Shown in pieces: positions 8,661-17,774 of a DNA stretch of 64,000 nucleotides. Both the position numbers and the translations under genes were made by a program. The notes under the pieces were generated by a model. That model was not told the DNA's origin. It searched no databases and worked only from the letters and a program-made list of their open reading frames with translations. Position 1 is the first letter of the stretch, and every line of letters starts with the position of its first letter. This DNA comes from CAYYKD01 sp964471825 (GTDB taxonomy: Bacteria > Spirochaetota > GWE2-31-10 > CAYYKD01): positions 6,176 to 70,175 of the forward strand of contig CAYYKD010000017.1 in the NCBI GenBank assembly GCA_964471825.1, in the 5' to 3' direction.

Positions 8661-9401
8661 TTATGATAACATAAGTCCGCCATCAACAACTATTGTCTGG
8701 CCGGTTATATACTTAGAACTGTCTGTCGATAAAAACAATACTGCCTCTGCGATATCATTAACATCGCCTGCCCTCTCCATAGGGATCTGTTGAAAGAAGG
8801 TCTCTCTTGCTTTATCTGATACTGCCTTAGTCATATCTGTATCTATGAAGCCCGGTGCAACAGCGTTTACTGTTACATTTCTTTTGGCAAGTTCGAGAGC
8901 CATTGACATTGTTAGACCAACTATACCGGCCTTTGAGGCAGAATAGTTTGCCTGACCCTTGTTGCCTTTTAAACCGACTATAGATGACATATTTACTATC
9001 TTACCATATTTCGCTTTCATCATCATTAGAGATGCAGATCTTGAAACAAGGAATGTACTTCGTAAATTTACGCTAATAACTTTATCAAAATCTTCAGTTG
9101 ACATTCTCATCGATAAACCATCTCTTGTTATACCCGCATTATTAACACAGATATCGAGTTTGCCGTATGTCTTCTCTATCATTTCAAATAATTTTTTTAC
9201 ATCATCTTCATTAGAAACATCCGCAACAAATCCCTCGGCTGAGAGTTTGTTTTTTTTCATCTCATCTGCTACTGCATATATAGAATCGCTTGTTCCAACT
9301 ATTATTACTTTTGCACCTACAGTTGCTAGTTTTTCAGCAATTGCCTTGCCGATCCCTCGACTGCCGCCTGTAACTAACGCTACTTTATCATTTAGATTCA
9401 T
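8661..9401 (-). CDS. fabG: 3-oxoacyl-ACP reductase FabG
   Basis: A 246-residue short-chain dehydrogenase that reduces 3-oxoacyl-ACP with NADPH. TGGSRGIGKA (about 10-19) is the cofactor loop, NNAG is present, catalytic Ser is in MSSIVG (about 138-143) and Tyr/Lys in YSASKAG (about 152-158). The C-terminus ITGQTIVVDGGLMLS is typical. I chose the ATG at 9399-9401, which has AGGAG 6 bases upstream; a TTG just before it is less likely. It is the second gene of the fabF-fabG-hadA-hadB cluster. Confidence 0.93.
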   Translation of the reverse strand: MNLNDKVALVTGGSRGIGKAIAEKLATVGAKVIIVGTSDSIYAVADEMKKNKLSAEGFVADVSNEDDVKKLFEMIEKTYGKLDICVNNAGITRDGLSMRMSTEDFDKVISVNLRSTFLVSRSASLMMMKAKYGKIVNMSSIVGLKGNKGQANYSASKAGIVGLTMSMALELAKRNVTVNAVAPGFIDTDMTKAVSDKARETFFQQIPMERAGDVNDIAEAVLFLSTDSSKYITGQTIVVDGGLMLS

Positions 9402-9426
9402 CAATTACTCCTGGTTTTTTTAATAT

Positions 9427-9460
9427 AAGGCATGGAGTCTATCCATGCCTCTTTTTTTTA
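9427..9460. terminator. hairpin between fabF and fabG
   Basis: GGCATGG (9429-9435) pairs perfectly with CCATGCC (9443-9449). A T-run follows on the plus strand (9452-9459), while the minus strand carries only a weak TTATATT. In the direction of the fab genes it may act as an attenuator or mRNA processing site rather than a full stop. Confidence 0.5.
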
Positions 9461-10756
9461 GCCTTCAAATTTTTTTACAAGTATAACTGCGTTATGCCCG
9501 CCAAAACCAAATGAATTACTCATCGCATATTTTACCTTTCTATCTCTGGCTTTGTGTGGTACATAATCCAGATCCATCCCCTCATCAGGGTTATCAAGAT
9601 TGATAGTAGGTGGAATCTTATCTTCCATAACTGACTTAATGATAACCATCGCCTCAAATGCTCCTGCCCCCCCGAGAAGATGACCTGTCATAGATTTTGT
9701 TGAACTTACGCACAGTTTATATGCATGATCTCCAAACGCAGTCTTAATTGCGGCCGTCTCCATCTTATCGTTTGCACCGGTTGAGGTTCCATGTGCATTA
9801 ATATAGTCAACATCCTCAGGCTTAATGCCCGCCATGTCAATCGCATCTTTCATAGCTCTTACTGCACCTGCACCTGATGGTTCCGGTGATGTAATATGGT
9901 ATGCATCAGCCGTAAGACCATAGCCAACGATCTCTGCATATATTTTTTTGCCTCGTTTCTTAGCGTGTTCCAGATCTTCAAGTACAAGAATAGCACCGCC
10001 TTCGCCCATAACAAAACCATCTCTATCCTTATCAAAAGGTCTTGACGCTTTCTTAGGATCATCATTTCTTGTTGACAATGCATGCATATTTGAAAAACCG
10101 GCATAGCCTACTCTACAAGCTGCAGATTCTACACCGCCTGTTATAACTATATCAGCTCTACCTGCCTGTATTGCAAGAAAGGCTTCGCCAATTGCATTGG
10201 TACCGCTTGCACATGCAGTTACATAGGTAGTGTTAATACCATTTGCGCCTGTACCCTGTGCTATCCAACCACCGGCTAGATTTGGAATCATCTTAGGTAT
10301 CAAAAATGGGCTAACCCTTCTTGCACCCTTAACTGTCATAATCTCTACCTGCTCCTGGAAAGTCTTTATACCGCCTACACCGATACCTAATAACACTCCA
10401 ACCCTAAACGGATCATCAGTAGGGAATTTTACACCCTTGAATTCGTCAAAGACAACTTCATGATCCTCAGGATGCCTCATTGGAATTCCAGATTGTTTTG
10501 CGGCCTCAAACATTGTTGCAAATGCCAGCTGAGCATACGGATCCATCTTATTTGCTAATTTTGAGTCAATGTGATATTTCTCAAGATTTAGATCTTGAAT
10601 CTCTCCACCAATATGACACTTTATCTGGTCAAGATCAAACCCTTTTATCTTATCTATACCGGACTCTCCGGCAAGCAACTTCTTCCATGTTGTTTCTAAA
10701 TCATGTGCTAAAGGATTAATAGTACCTATACCTGTTACGACGACTCTTTTTGACAC
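9458..10756 (-). CDS. fabF: beta-ketoacyl-ACP synthase II FabF
   Basis: A 432-residue condensing enzyme that elongates acyl-ACP with malonyl-ACP. The catalytic triad is intact: Cys in TACASGTNAIG (about 182-192), His in NAHGTSTGANDKME (about 322-335) and His in STKSMTGHLLGGAG (about 357-370). The C-terminus NSFGFGGHNAVILVKK is typical. The start is GTG at 10754-10756 with a GGGGGG ribosome site. It is about 20 residues longer than most FabF because of an insert near 70-100 (PMRHPEDHEVVFDEFKGVKF region). First gene of the fatty-acid cluster. Confidence 0.93.
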   Translation of the reverse strand: MSKRVVVTGIGTINPLAHDLETTWKKLLAGESGIDKIKGFDLDQIKCHIGGEIQDLNLEKYHIDSKLANKMDPYAQLAFATMFEAAKQSGIPMRHPEDHEVVFDEFKGVKFPTDDPFRVGVLLGIGVGGIKTFQEQVEIMTVKGARRVSPFLIPKMIPNLAGGWIAQGTGANGINTTYVTACASGTNAIGEAFLAIQAGRADIVITGGVESAACRVGYAGFSNMHALSTRNDDPKKASRPFDKDRDGFVMGEGGAILVLEDLEHAKKRGKKIYAEIVGYGLTADAYHITSPEPSGAGAVRAMKDAIDMAGIKPEDVDYINAHGTSTGANDKMETAAIKTAFGDHAYKLCVSSTKSMTGHLLGGAGAFEAMVIIKSVMEDKIPPTINLDNPDEGMDLDYVPHKARDRKVKYAMSNSFGFGGHNAVILVKKFEG

Positions 10757-11059
10757 AAAGCCCCCCTAATTTTAAATTAATATTTAGAAAAAATAACATA
10801 ATCCTTAGTATATGTCAACAAATTATAAAATTTTCTTATTACACTTTTTTTTGACTAATAAAGTATGGACTTTTAGTTGTAATAATTTTTATTATTAGAT
10901 GCGGCACATTGATCATGCCTCGAAACGGGTTTAATAGAAAAGATGGGTTTAACTACTAACAGGACATTTTAACCGACACCAAAAATAAGTAGTGGAACAG
11001 ACGGGCAGATAAAGGCAGTTGACTAAAGACAGCTGACTAAAAAACTGTTGACCATAAAA
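10757..11059. other. intergenic, fabF leader plus dispersed-repeat remnant
   Basis: No gene seen. The part near 10757-10860 is the AT-rich leader of fabF. The right part (about 11015-11055) contains GACTAAAAAACTGTTGACCA, which resembles GACTAAAAAGCTATTGACAA at 56231-56250 in the accessory island. This suggests an old copy of a dispersed repeat. No clear terminator or promoter could be fixed. Confidence 0.35.
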
Positions 11060-14000
11060 TCATATGTCAAAGCATAAAACAACCCTGGTTCCTCTATCAT
11101 TCTCAACTGTACAAGATTCTGTAAACATTTTAAGTATATTAATACCAAATCCTGATGATTTACTTAAATCAAAATCATTGCCTAAGCCGACACCGTTATC
11201 CTGAACGGTAAGAGTGACATGATTTTCTACCTTGCTGATAATAACTGATATTTTACCGGTATCTCTTCCAATAAATGCATATTTGAAAGCATTGGTTAAT
11301 ATTTCATTTAAAGCTATGCCGATTATAACAGCTTTATTTGTATTAAGCTTGAAATCAGTTATCTGTTTTTCTATAGTAATATTTCTACTGCACGGAAATA
11401 CTGTAGTTATTGAAGCAATAAGACTATCAATATAATTCTTAATAGAAACTTCATTATAATCGTTGCCTCGTAATAAATTGTCATATAGCACCCGCATACT
11501 TGAAACATGAGAGATTGTAGTCTGCAGAACTGATTTAACTTCACTATTAATATTTGAGTCAACCTGTAGCGATAAAAAACCTTCTATAGTAGCGATATTG
11601 TTTTTTACACGGTGATGAACTTCCCGTAAAAGTGTTTCTTTTTCTGTAATTTGTTTTTTGATTTTTTCTTCAGCCTGTTTGCGATCGGAGATATCCCGAC
11701 AGAAACAAACAAAACACATCCCATCTGTCCAGTTTAGAATTGATGTACTTACTTCTACATCCATAAGCGATCCATCTTTTCGTCGATGTTTTGTCTCAAA
11801 TATCTCAGAACCATTTTTAATTATTCGTTTGATTCGCTCGGCCGTTTCTTGTGGACTCTCTACAACATCAAGATCGTTAATCTCCATTTTTGCGAGTTCA
11901 TCCGAACTATAGCCGGACATCTGACAATAAGCGAGATTCGCACTCGTGATTTTTTTATCCGGAGTAACTACCCAGAATCCGTCGGACGCTGTTTTGATAA
12001 TTGTTTCGAGATACTGCTTCTGCTGTATCAAGTCTTGTTCAAATCTCTTACGCTCAGTGATGTCGTGAATAATTGAAAATAGCATCCGCTTACCCAGATA
12101 CTCAATCGGGGAGGAATGAACCTCAACAGTCCTAATTTCACCACTTGCTAACTTATGTGGAAAATTAAAATAATTTCGATTTTGCTGCATGGCATTATTT
12201 CGTTCAATTTCAATTTGTTCCGGCTGTAATATGTTTATTTCATCAATTTTCATTGCACATAAAACAGATTTGCTATATCCGTAATATTTTGTTGCGGCTT
12301 CATTTGCATTAATTAGTGATCCGGTAACAGGATCAATTAATATCATAACAGCATTATGATGTTCAAACATATTTTTAAAACGATTTTCGCTTTCTATCAA
12401 ATCTTTTTCAGTTTGCTTGCGCACGGTGATATCTTGAAAAGATCCTCTTAGTTTTATAGTTTTACCTTGTTTCTGAATAGGTTTGCCTATAGAATGAACC
12501 CAGAGTTTATTGCCTTTTTGTGTAATAACTTCCCACTCTTGATCATAGGATTCACCATTTTCTATAGCTCTTTGAATAGCCTCTTCTGCCATTTTTTTGT
12601 ACGATGGAACAATAAAGGTTAAGCCGTCAGACACTTGTGGAGCTCCATTTCTTGAATCCATTTCAAGGATGCGGAAAGTTCCCTCTGTCCATGTTTGCGT
12701 CATATCAACCACATCGAATTCCCAACCGCCAATAGATCCCGTTTTTTCGGTTTCATCATGCATTTTTTTAATATATAACAATTCATCTTCCACCAGTTTG
12801 CACTCAACAAGTGTTCCAATAACCTGTGCTGAATTCTCAATCCGTTTTTTTGCATATTCTATAATAAATTGAGGTCGAGCCTGATATTCCTCTCGTTTCT
12901 TTTGTAATACTTGAATAGGAATCTTATATAGATCAGATAATCTCTGCAATTTATTAGTATCTTCAGGCGGATTACCGTAACCAAAGTTGATAGCACCGAT
13001 TACTTTGCCGTTAGCTCGGATAGGGACAGCATAAATATGTAAACCGCCGGCACATTCAATATCGACAGGCTGGCCGTCTTCAATGGACTTCAGTGAGGCC
13101 TCCCTCCAGCATGAATCATGGCATAGCCATTTACCGCAGCTTAGAGCTTCTCTATTGTCATCCGTGCCGCAAAGTTCACGAGAAGCAGTATCCATCAGTT
13201 GACACCAACCCGAAGAGAACATGCCCAGAGCGTAATCACCGTTTTTCTCATAGACAGCTGACGATGTTTCCAACAGATTAAGATATTCTGAAGAAATTTG
13301 AATTAACTGGTCTTTACCGAGCGACGAAAGAATCAAACCGTTTTTGTTCAGTTCAGTTAAGTCACCATATTCCGGGATATACATTTTTTCCTTGTCTTTT
13401 TGTTCTGACAGCATCCATTGCATAGAATGCAATTGCCTATCTTTTTCATACTGATCTGTTACATCTCGAAAAACCAATACTACACCGGTAATTTTACTCC
13501 CGGCTGTTGTAATTGGAGCGGCACTATCTGCAATTTGATACTCTTTGCCGTCTCTTGACAGCAGCATCGTATGATTGGCAAGACCGACAATATTTCCTGT
13601 ACGCATTACCAATTCTACGGGATTATCTACCCGTTTACGCGTACCGGCGTTTACGATATAAAACACCTCTTCCAACTTTTCCCCATAAGCTTCTGCGTTA
13701 CTCCATCCGCAAAGTAACTCCGCCACGAGATTCATGCGGACAACTCTTCCCTCAATATCTGTCGATATTACCGCATCACCGATAGAATTTAGGGTGATCC
13801 GGAGATTCTCTTCCTCTTCTTGTAGTTTCAATTCTGCCTGTTTCCGCTCGGTGATATCCTGATGAACAATAACTATGTTTTTAACAACTCCAGACTCATC
13901 CTTTAAAGGATAAATTCTAGTATTTAACCAGCGTATTCTCCCTAATCCTTTTCCTTCCGTTTCTCCTCTGGAATCAAAAACATATTCAGGAACAACAACA

Positions 14001-15388
14001 GATTCACCTGCATAAGCTCTTTTTACATATGCCATCAAACCTGTCTCTTCGACTTCTTTGCTTTCCAGAACATTAAATTTATAGAGAGTTGCTTCTGCAG
14101 GTAAATTCCATAATTCCTCATACGCTTTATTCACAGATATCTGCAGCCCGGTAAGATCATAAAGCTCAACAACAAAAGGTGATTGTAGCATTAAGGATTT
14201 AAAGTTTTCCTCACTCTCTTTTAGTGCGTCTTCAACCTGTTTCCGCTCAGTTATGTCCTCGAAAATGCACGCAAACCGGTTTATGGAGGGGCAAAATGCA
14301 GTTACCCTAAAATATTTCCCAATAGCACCGGAGAAGTTTTCGAAAAATACCGGCTCACCGGTAAGTGCCACTCTGCCATAGGTATTTATCCAATGATGTT
14401 CTATACCCGGTAATACATCGAGAACCTTACGGCCTACAACATCTTTTGCTTTAAGCCCGGTCATACGCTCAAAAGCCGGATTGATGTTCAGAAAGCGGTA
14501 ATCCACAGGGGTCCCCGATGTGTCGCAAATAATTTCGTGAAGGGCAAACCCATTAAGCATCTCATTAAACAGAGTTTTGTAATTCTGTTCAGACTGTTTC
14601 CGCTCAGTAATATCGCGGGTTATACCTACGGCACCTGTAAAAATGTTATTCTTGTCATAAATCCCGTCCGCCGAGAATTCAACCCACATTTCGTTTCCAT
14701 TTTTATGCCGGACAGGAACTGATAAAGGACTCATCGCTCTTTCTTTTCCTGATTTCAGTTTGCCAAAAGCGTTATAAATAGTTTCTATATAATCAGGGTT
14801 AACAAAAATATTCCAATCAAGAGTTTCCCACTCAATTAATGAATACCCAAAAAGTTTTTCAGTTGAAGTGGATAAGAATGTAAAACGCAAATCAGCATCC
14901 ATTACCCAAATGCTATCAGATGTATTACTCGCAACCAGATGATAACGAGCCTCACTTTCTTCTGCTTTTTCTTTTGCTTCTAGTGCATTTTGTTTCGCCT
15001 CAAATAGTTTAAACGCCATTTTGATCGAGGCATCAAGAACAACTATACCGGAATTTTTTACCACATACCCGTATGAGGTTATCTTTTCTGTTTTTTCAAC
15101 AATTTCCGGTTCTGTATGGGATGACAAAAAAACAACAGGAATATCCTTGTGATTAAGTATCTGTTCAGCAGCCTCTGTGCCGTCAATACCTGAGCCGAGG
15201 TCAATGTCCATGAGGATTAAATCAATAGGATATATATTATCAACAATCGCCCGTACTGCTTTTTCACCGCTAGTTACGAGATGAACAGTGTAACCTTTTT
15301 TTTCTAATTGCGGTTTTTCAAACATTGCAATTATTGCTTCATCTTCAACAAGTAGAATGGTCTTTTTATCGCCATTGTTCATTTCCAT
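11060..15388 (-). CDS. giant sensory histidine kinase: REC, multiple PAS, PocR, HWE/HisKA_2 kinase
   Basis: A 1442-residue soluble protein with no membrane segment. Residues 8-125 are a receiver domain (phospho-Asp in LILMDIDLG). Several PAS/PAC units follow, each ending with a DITERKQ-type tail. About residues 660-860 form a PocR-like sensory domain with many Cys (CGKWLCHDSCWRE). Further PAS units lead to the kinase, whose H-box is REVHHRVKNNI (about 1250), a HisKA_2/HWE type. The ATP domain ends with DNGVGLGNDFDLSKSSGFG. The receiver at the front of a kinase suggests it is a relay in the middle of a phosphorelay. ATGGAAATGAACAAT start with GGAGG upstream. Confidence 0.88.
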   Translation of the reverse strand: MEMNNGDKKTILLVEDEAIIAMFEKPQLEKKGYTVHLVTSGEKAVRAIVDNIYPIDLILMDIDLGSGIDGTEAAEQILNHKDIPVVFLSSHTEPEIVEKTEKITSYGYVVKNSGIVVLDASIKMAFKLFEAKQNALEAKEKAEESEARYHLVASNTSDSIWVMDADLRFTFLSTSTEKLFGYSLIEWETLDWNIFVNPDYIETIYNAFGKLKSGKERAMSPLSVPVRHKNGNEMWVEFSADGIYDKNNIFTGAVGITRDITERKQSEQNYKTLFNEMLNGFALHEIICDTSGTPVDYRFLNINPAFERMTGLKAKDVVGRKVLDVLPGIEHHWINTYGRVALTGEPVFFENFSGAIGKYFRVTAFCPSINRFACIFEDITERKQVEDALKESEENFKSLMLQSPFVVELYDLTGLQISVNKAYEELWNLPAEATLYKFNVLESKEVEETGLMAYVKRAYAGESVVVPEYVFDSRGETEGKGLGRIRWLNTRIYPLKDESGVVKNIVIVHQDITERKQAELKLQEEEENLRITLNSIGDAVISTDIEGRVVRMNLVAELLCGWSNAEAYGEKLEEVFYIVNAGTRKRVDNPVELVMRTGNIVGLANHTMLLSRDGKEYQIADSAAPITTAGSKITGVVLVFRDVTDQYEKDRQLHSMQWMLSEQKDKEKMYIPEYGDLTELNKNGLILSSLGKDQLIQISSEYLNLLETSSAVYEKNGDYALGMFSSGWCQLMDTASRELCGTDDNREALSCGKWLCHDSCWREASLKSIEDGQPVDIECAGGLHIYAVPIRANGKVIGAINFGYGNPPEDTNKLQRLSDLYKIPIQVLQKKREEYQARPQFIIEYAKKRIENSAQVIGTLVECKLVEDELLYIKKMHDETEKTGSIGGWEFDVVDMTQTWTEGTFRILEMDSRNGAPQVSDGLTFIVPSYKKMAEEAIQRAIENGESYDQEWEVITQKGNKLWVHSIGKPIQKQGKTIKLRGSFQDITVRKQTEKDLIESENRFKNMFEHHNAVMILIDPVTGSLINANEAATKYYGYSKSVLCAMKIDEINILQPEQIEIERNNAMQQNRNYFNFPHKLASGEIRTVEVHSSPIEYLGKRMLFSIIHDITERKRFEQDLIQQKQYLETIIKTASDGFWVVTPDKKITSANLAYCQMSGYSSDELAKMEINDLDVVESPQETAERIKRIIKNGSEIFETKHRRKDGSLMDVEVSTSILNWTDGMCFVCFCRDISDRKQAEEKIKKQITEKETLLREVHHRVKNNIATIEGFLSLQVDSNINSEVKSVLQTTISHVSSMRVLYDNLLRGNDYNEVSIKNYIDSLIASITTVFPCSRNITIEKQITDFKLNTNKAVIIGIALNEILTNAFKYAFIGRDTGKISVIISKVENHVTLTVQDNGVGLGNDFDLSKSSGFGINILKMFTESCTVENDRGTRVVLCFDI

Positions 15389-15902
15389 GCCTCCTGTTAA
15401 TATTTTTCATCTTTAATCTTCACGAAATCAGGGGCTGTGAACCGGTATACTCGACCAATTTTAAAGAAATTACATAAGTTCACGGATATAACATAAACCC
15501 ATAAAATTATATAATCAAAAATATTATACTAAGTCAAATAATTTCACTAAATATGTGTTTTTGTTAAAAACAACCCCTTTTTTATCGCACACCTACACTC
15601 TTATTAACTCTCATGATTGCCATATCAAAATCTTTATTACTATATGGAACATCGGCCAAGTTTTCTACAACAAACCGTTTAAGGTAAAAACCCTTAACCT
15701 ATAAAAATGATGAGCTGATTGCAAAGAAAGTGTTCAAGCGTATGTTTTGCACAAAACACTATTAGTATCCCATATTGATTAAAATATAAGTGCTTTGAAT
15801 TAAGTATTTTTTAGTATGGAAGCTTGAATACGATTAGTTGTGGAGATAACATGAAAATCAAAAATCGTAGTTAGTTTGTATAAATATATTGAGTATGCTT
15901 AT
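15389..15902. other. intergenic with a methyltransferase-like gene remnant
   Basis: No intact gene. Minus-strand translation of about 15590-15690 gives FVVENLADVPYSNKDFDMAI, which resembles the motif IV region of class I SAM methyltransferases (DxxxLPFxxxxFD). It has no start and no cofactor-binding loop beside it, so it would be a decayed fragment. The GGAGG at about 15390-15396 belongs to the kinase gene. The rest is AT-rich without recognisable signals. Confidence 0.35.
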
Positions 15903-16517
15903 TTAAAAACTATCTTTTTGACTACTGAATTTTTTTTCTGGTCTGCCGTCTTCTCGTCTTAGGATGTTAATTTTTTCAAGTTTATTCGGATCATTTAATC
16001 TTCCATCTTCAATACGCTTTTGATTGATTAAGAAAAAATTAACTCCTTGGTTACCGGGGTTATCATTTTTATCTCCGAATTTTATCCTACTTTCCCCGTT
16101 GAAAGAATCCTTACCCAGATCTTTAACATAGCGTCCGTGTCCGTCAAATCTATTATCAATAATCTTTTTTAATCTTTTCCTTTTAATAACAATCTCGACA
16201 CCCTCGAGGACACCTTCTATACTTAGATTGACCTCTATTTTTTTATTAAACTCTTTAATAATAATTTGTTTACTCTCGTAACCTGATAAACTGCAAACTC
16301 CCTTTAGTATTGTAACATTATCATCGACCGGGATTATTACTATACCGGATTTATTACTTGTATAAGAATTGTTGTTTGATTCAATTATGACATTTACACC
16401 TTCTAATGTAATACCAATATCCTTATCAATAAATAACAATTCTACATTTTTCGCAAATGAAAGAGTTAAAGAAGAAAGAATGATAAGTGTTACAAAGAAA
16501 GTGATTTTAAGATTCAA
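15903..16517 (-). CDS. exported hypothetical protein with carboxypeptidase-regulatory-like N-terminus
   Basis: A 204-residue protein with a signal peptide (residues 1-22, ending SFA-K). Residues 24-105 look like a CarboxypepD_reg-type beta sandwich (LEGVNVIIESNNN, SGIVIIPV, SGYESKQIII), often found at the N-terminus of TonB-dependent receptors. Residues 115-204 are charged (KRKRLKK, RREDGRPEKK) and lack a barrel. It may be a truncated receptor or a small periplasmic protein. No family name is justified. It is flanked by long non-coding stretches, so it is probably transcribed alone. Confidence 0.5.
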   Translation of the reverse strand: MNLKITFFVTLIILSSLTLSFAKNVELLFIDKDIGITLEGVNVIIESNNNSYTSNKSGIVIIPVDDNVTILKGVCSLSGYESKQIIIKEFNKKIEVNLSIEGVLEGVEIVIKRKRLKKIIDNRFDGHGRYVKDLGKDSFNGESRIKFGDKNDNPGNQGVNFFLINQKRIEDGRLNDPNKLEKINILRREDGRPEKKFSSQKDSF

Positions 16518-17123
16518 ATTTCCTCTTTATTAATTATCCTATAAAAGGACGGCAAAAAGTTACAAAGTTTCAACAATCAAGCACTTTTATGGTAAAATAT
16601 ACAAATCAAAATTTTATTGTAACTATTCTGTATTACTATTTGCTATTTTTTTTATTGTATTTTCAAAATCAAACTGAACGATAGGAAATATTATAATTCC
16701 TGTCAATCAAAAAGTAAAAAAAATCCCGCAAAGACGCAATGATCAAAAAAATTTGCTTATTCATTCCACTTTACACTGATCTCCCCCTCAATATAATATA
16801 ATTCGGAGCTTCTTGTGTACAGAGTGGTAGTGCAACAAGTAAATATAAAATAAAACGACTTGAGTAAGCATACTTAGTGATAAAAGCTCAAAAACTAAAT
16901 CTTTTTTTAAATCTTTTTTTTACAAGGCTCTTGCAAAAATTAAAGATTTATTTTTACAAGAGCCTCATTATTTTTTTTCATTAATACTTTGCTCATTAAT
17001 TTGTTCATTAATTCACAGCAATTCTTAATAATCCTTAGCTGTAGACACAAACTCATTATACTACGCAATCGTTAATTAAAGTATACTTCATGCTTAACTC
17101 ATATGAAACAGAGATGGCTAAAT
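16518..17123. other. long intergenic region with a large palindrome
   Basis: About 600 bases with no gene seen. It holds the bidirectional hairpin described separately at 16925-16965. Around 16718-16745 there is CCCGCAAAGACGCAATGATC, a short stretch like the CGCAAAGACGCAAAG dispersed repeats of many bacteria. T-runs near 16900-16920 border the palindrome. Confidence 0.4.
16908..16980. terminator. bidirectional terminator-like palindrome
   Basis: AGGCTCTTG-CAAAAAT (16925-16940) pairs with ATTTTTACAAGAGCCT (16950-16965) with a single mismatch around a 9-base loop. T-runs flank both sides (minus-strand T's correspond to A-rich loop side; plus-strand TTTTTTTT at 16971-16978; poly-T also before the stem). 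The arm CTCTTGCAAAAA recurs outside any palindrome at 3559-3570 and, with one change, at about 26337-26349. Confidence 0.6.
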
Positions 17124-17651
17124 CTACAGCTTAATATTCAATCCTAAAGTTGTATATGGAAAACCATTTTCAATGAATAGTGATATGTTATTTCTCTGTT
17201 TAGATTTCACTGAATTCACAAATCCCGCCACCATTAATACCAGCCCTATAGTCATAATTGAACTTCCTGCAATCACTAATCCCAATGCAACTAATTCAAA
17301 ATGTTTGTACATAAGATTCTGTGTGCACATGTATAGAAACTCTTGATAGGTTCTAGCTACAGCCAACAATGGAAGCGAAATAACATATGATGTAGCAAAT
17401 GCCTGAAGAATAAGTACACCGGAAGAAATTACGACATTATACCCAAGCCCTGTTAAAACAGCTCCGGCTATTCCCATGCCGATAAATCCGCGGTTAACCG
17501 ATCTCTTTTTGAGATTTTGATCACTACTCACAGTGTCTATCTGTATTATCTCATTTTTTTCCGGATCGGCAACCTGCACAGAATCAATTTCACCAGAATA
17601 CCCTAAGACTAAAACAGAAATAAATAATCCGATTAAAATTATACTTCTCAC
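17124..17651 (-). CDS. membrane-associated hypothetical protein
   Basis: A 175-residue protein with an N-terminal signal-like helix (residues 1-18) and two or three strongly hydrophobic segments (about 54-75, 78-97 and 118-145). A polar stretch of about 30 residues follows the signal. The C-terminus ISLFIENGFPYTTLGLNIKL looks like a closing outer-membrane or membrane-surface strand. I recognise no family. A GGAGG site precedes the ATG. It lies 123 bases from the aminotransferase gene, which precedes it on the same strand, but no functional link is visible. Confidence 0.55.
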   Translation of the reverse strand: MRSIILIGLFISVLVLGYSGEIDSVQVADPEKNEIIQIDTVSSDQNLKKRSVNRGFIGMGIAGAVLTGLGYNVVISSGVLILQAFATSYVISLPLLAVARTYQEFLYMCTQNLMYKHFELVALGLVIAGSSIMTIGLVLMVAGFVNSVKSKQRNNISLFIENGFPYTTLGLNIKL

Positions 17652-17774
17652 AACTTCCTCCTGATAATATTATACTTTTTTACATATATTAAAGAGCCTC
17701 ATTATTAAAATATTGATTTTAAAATGAAACTCTCAAAATATGACCATTTAAGTTACACGATATTTAATCTCACA

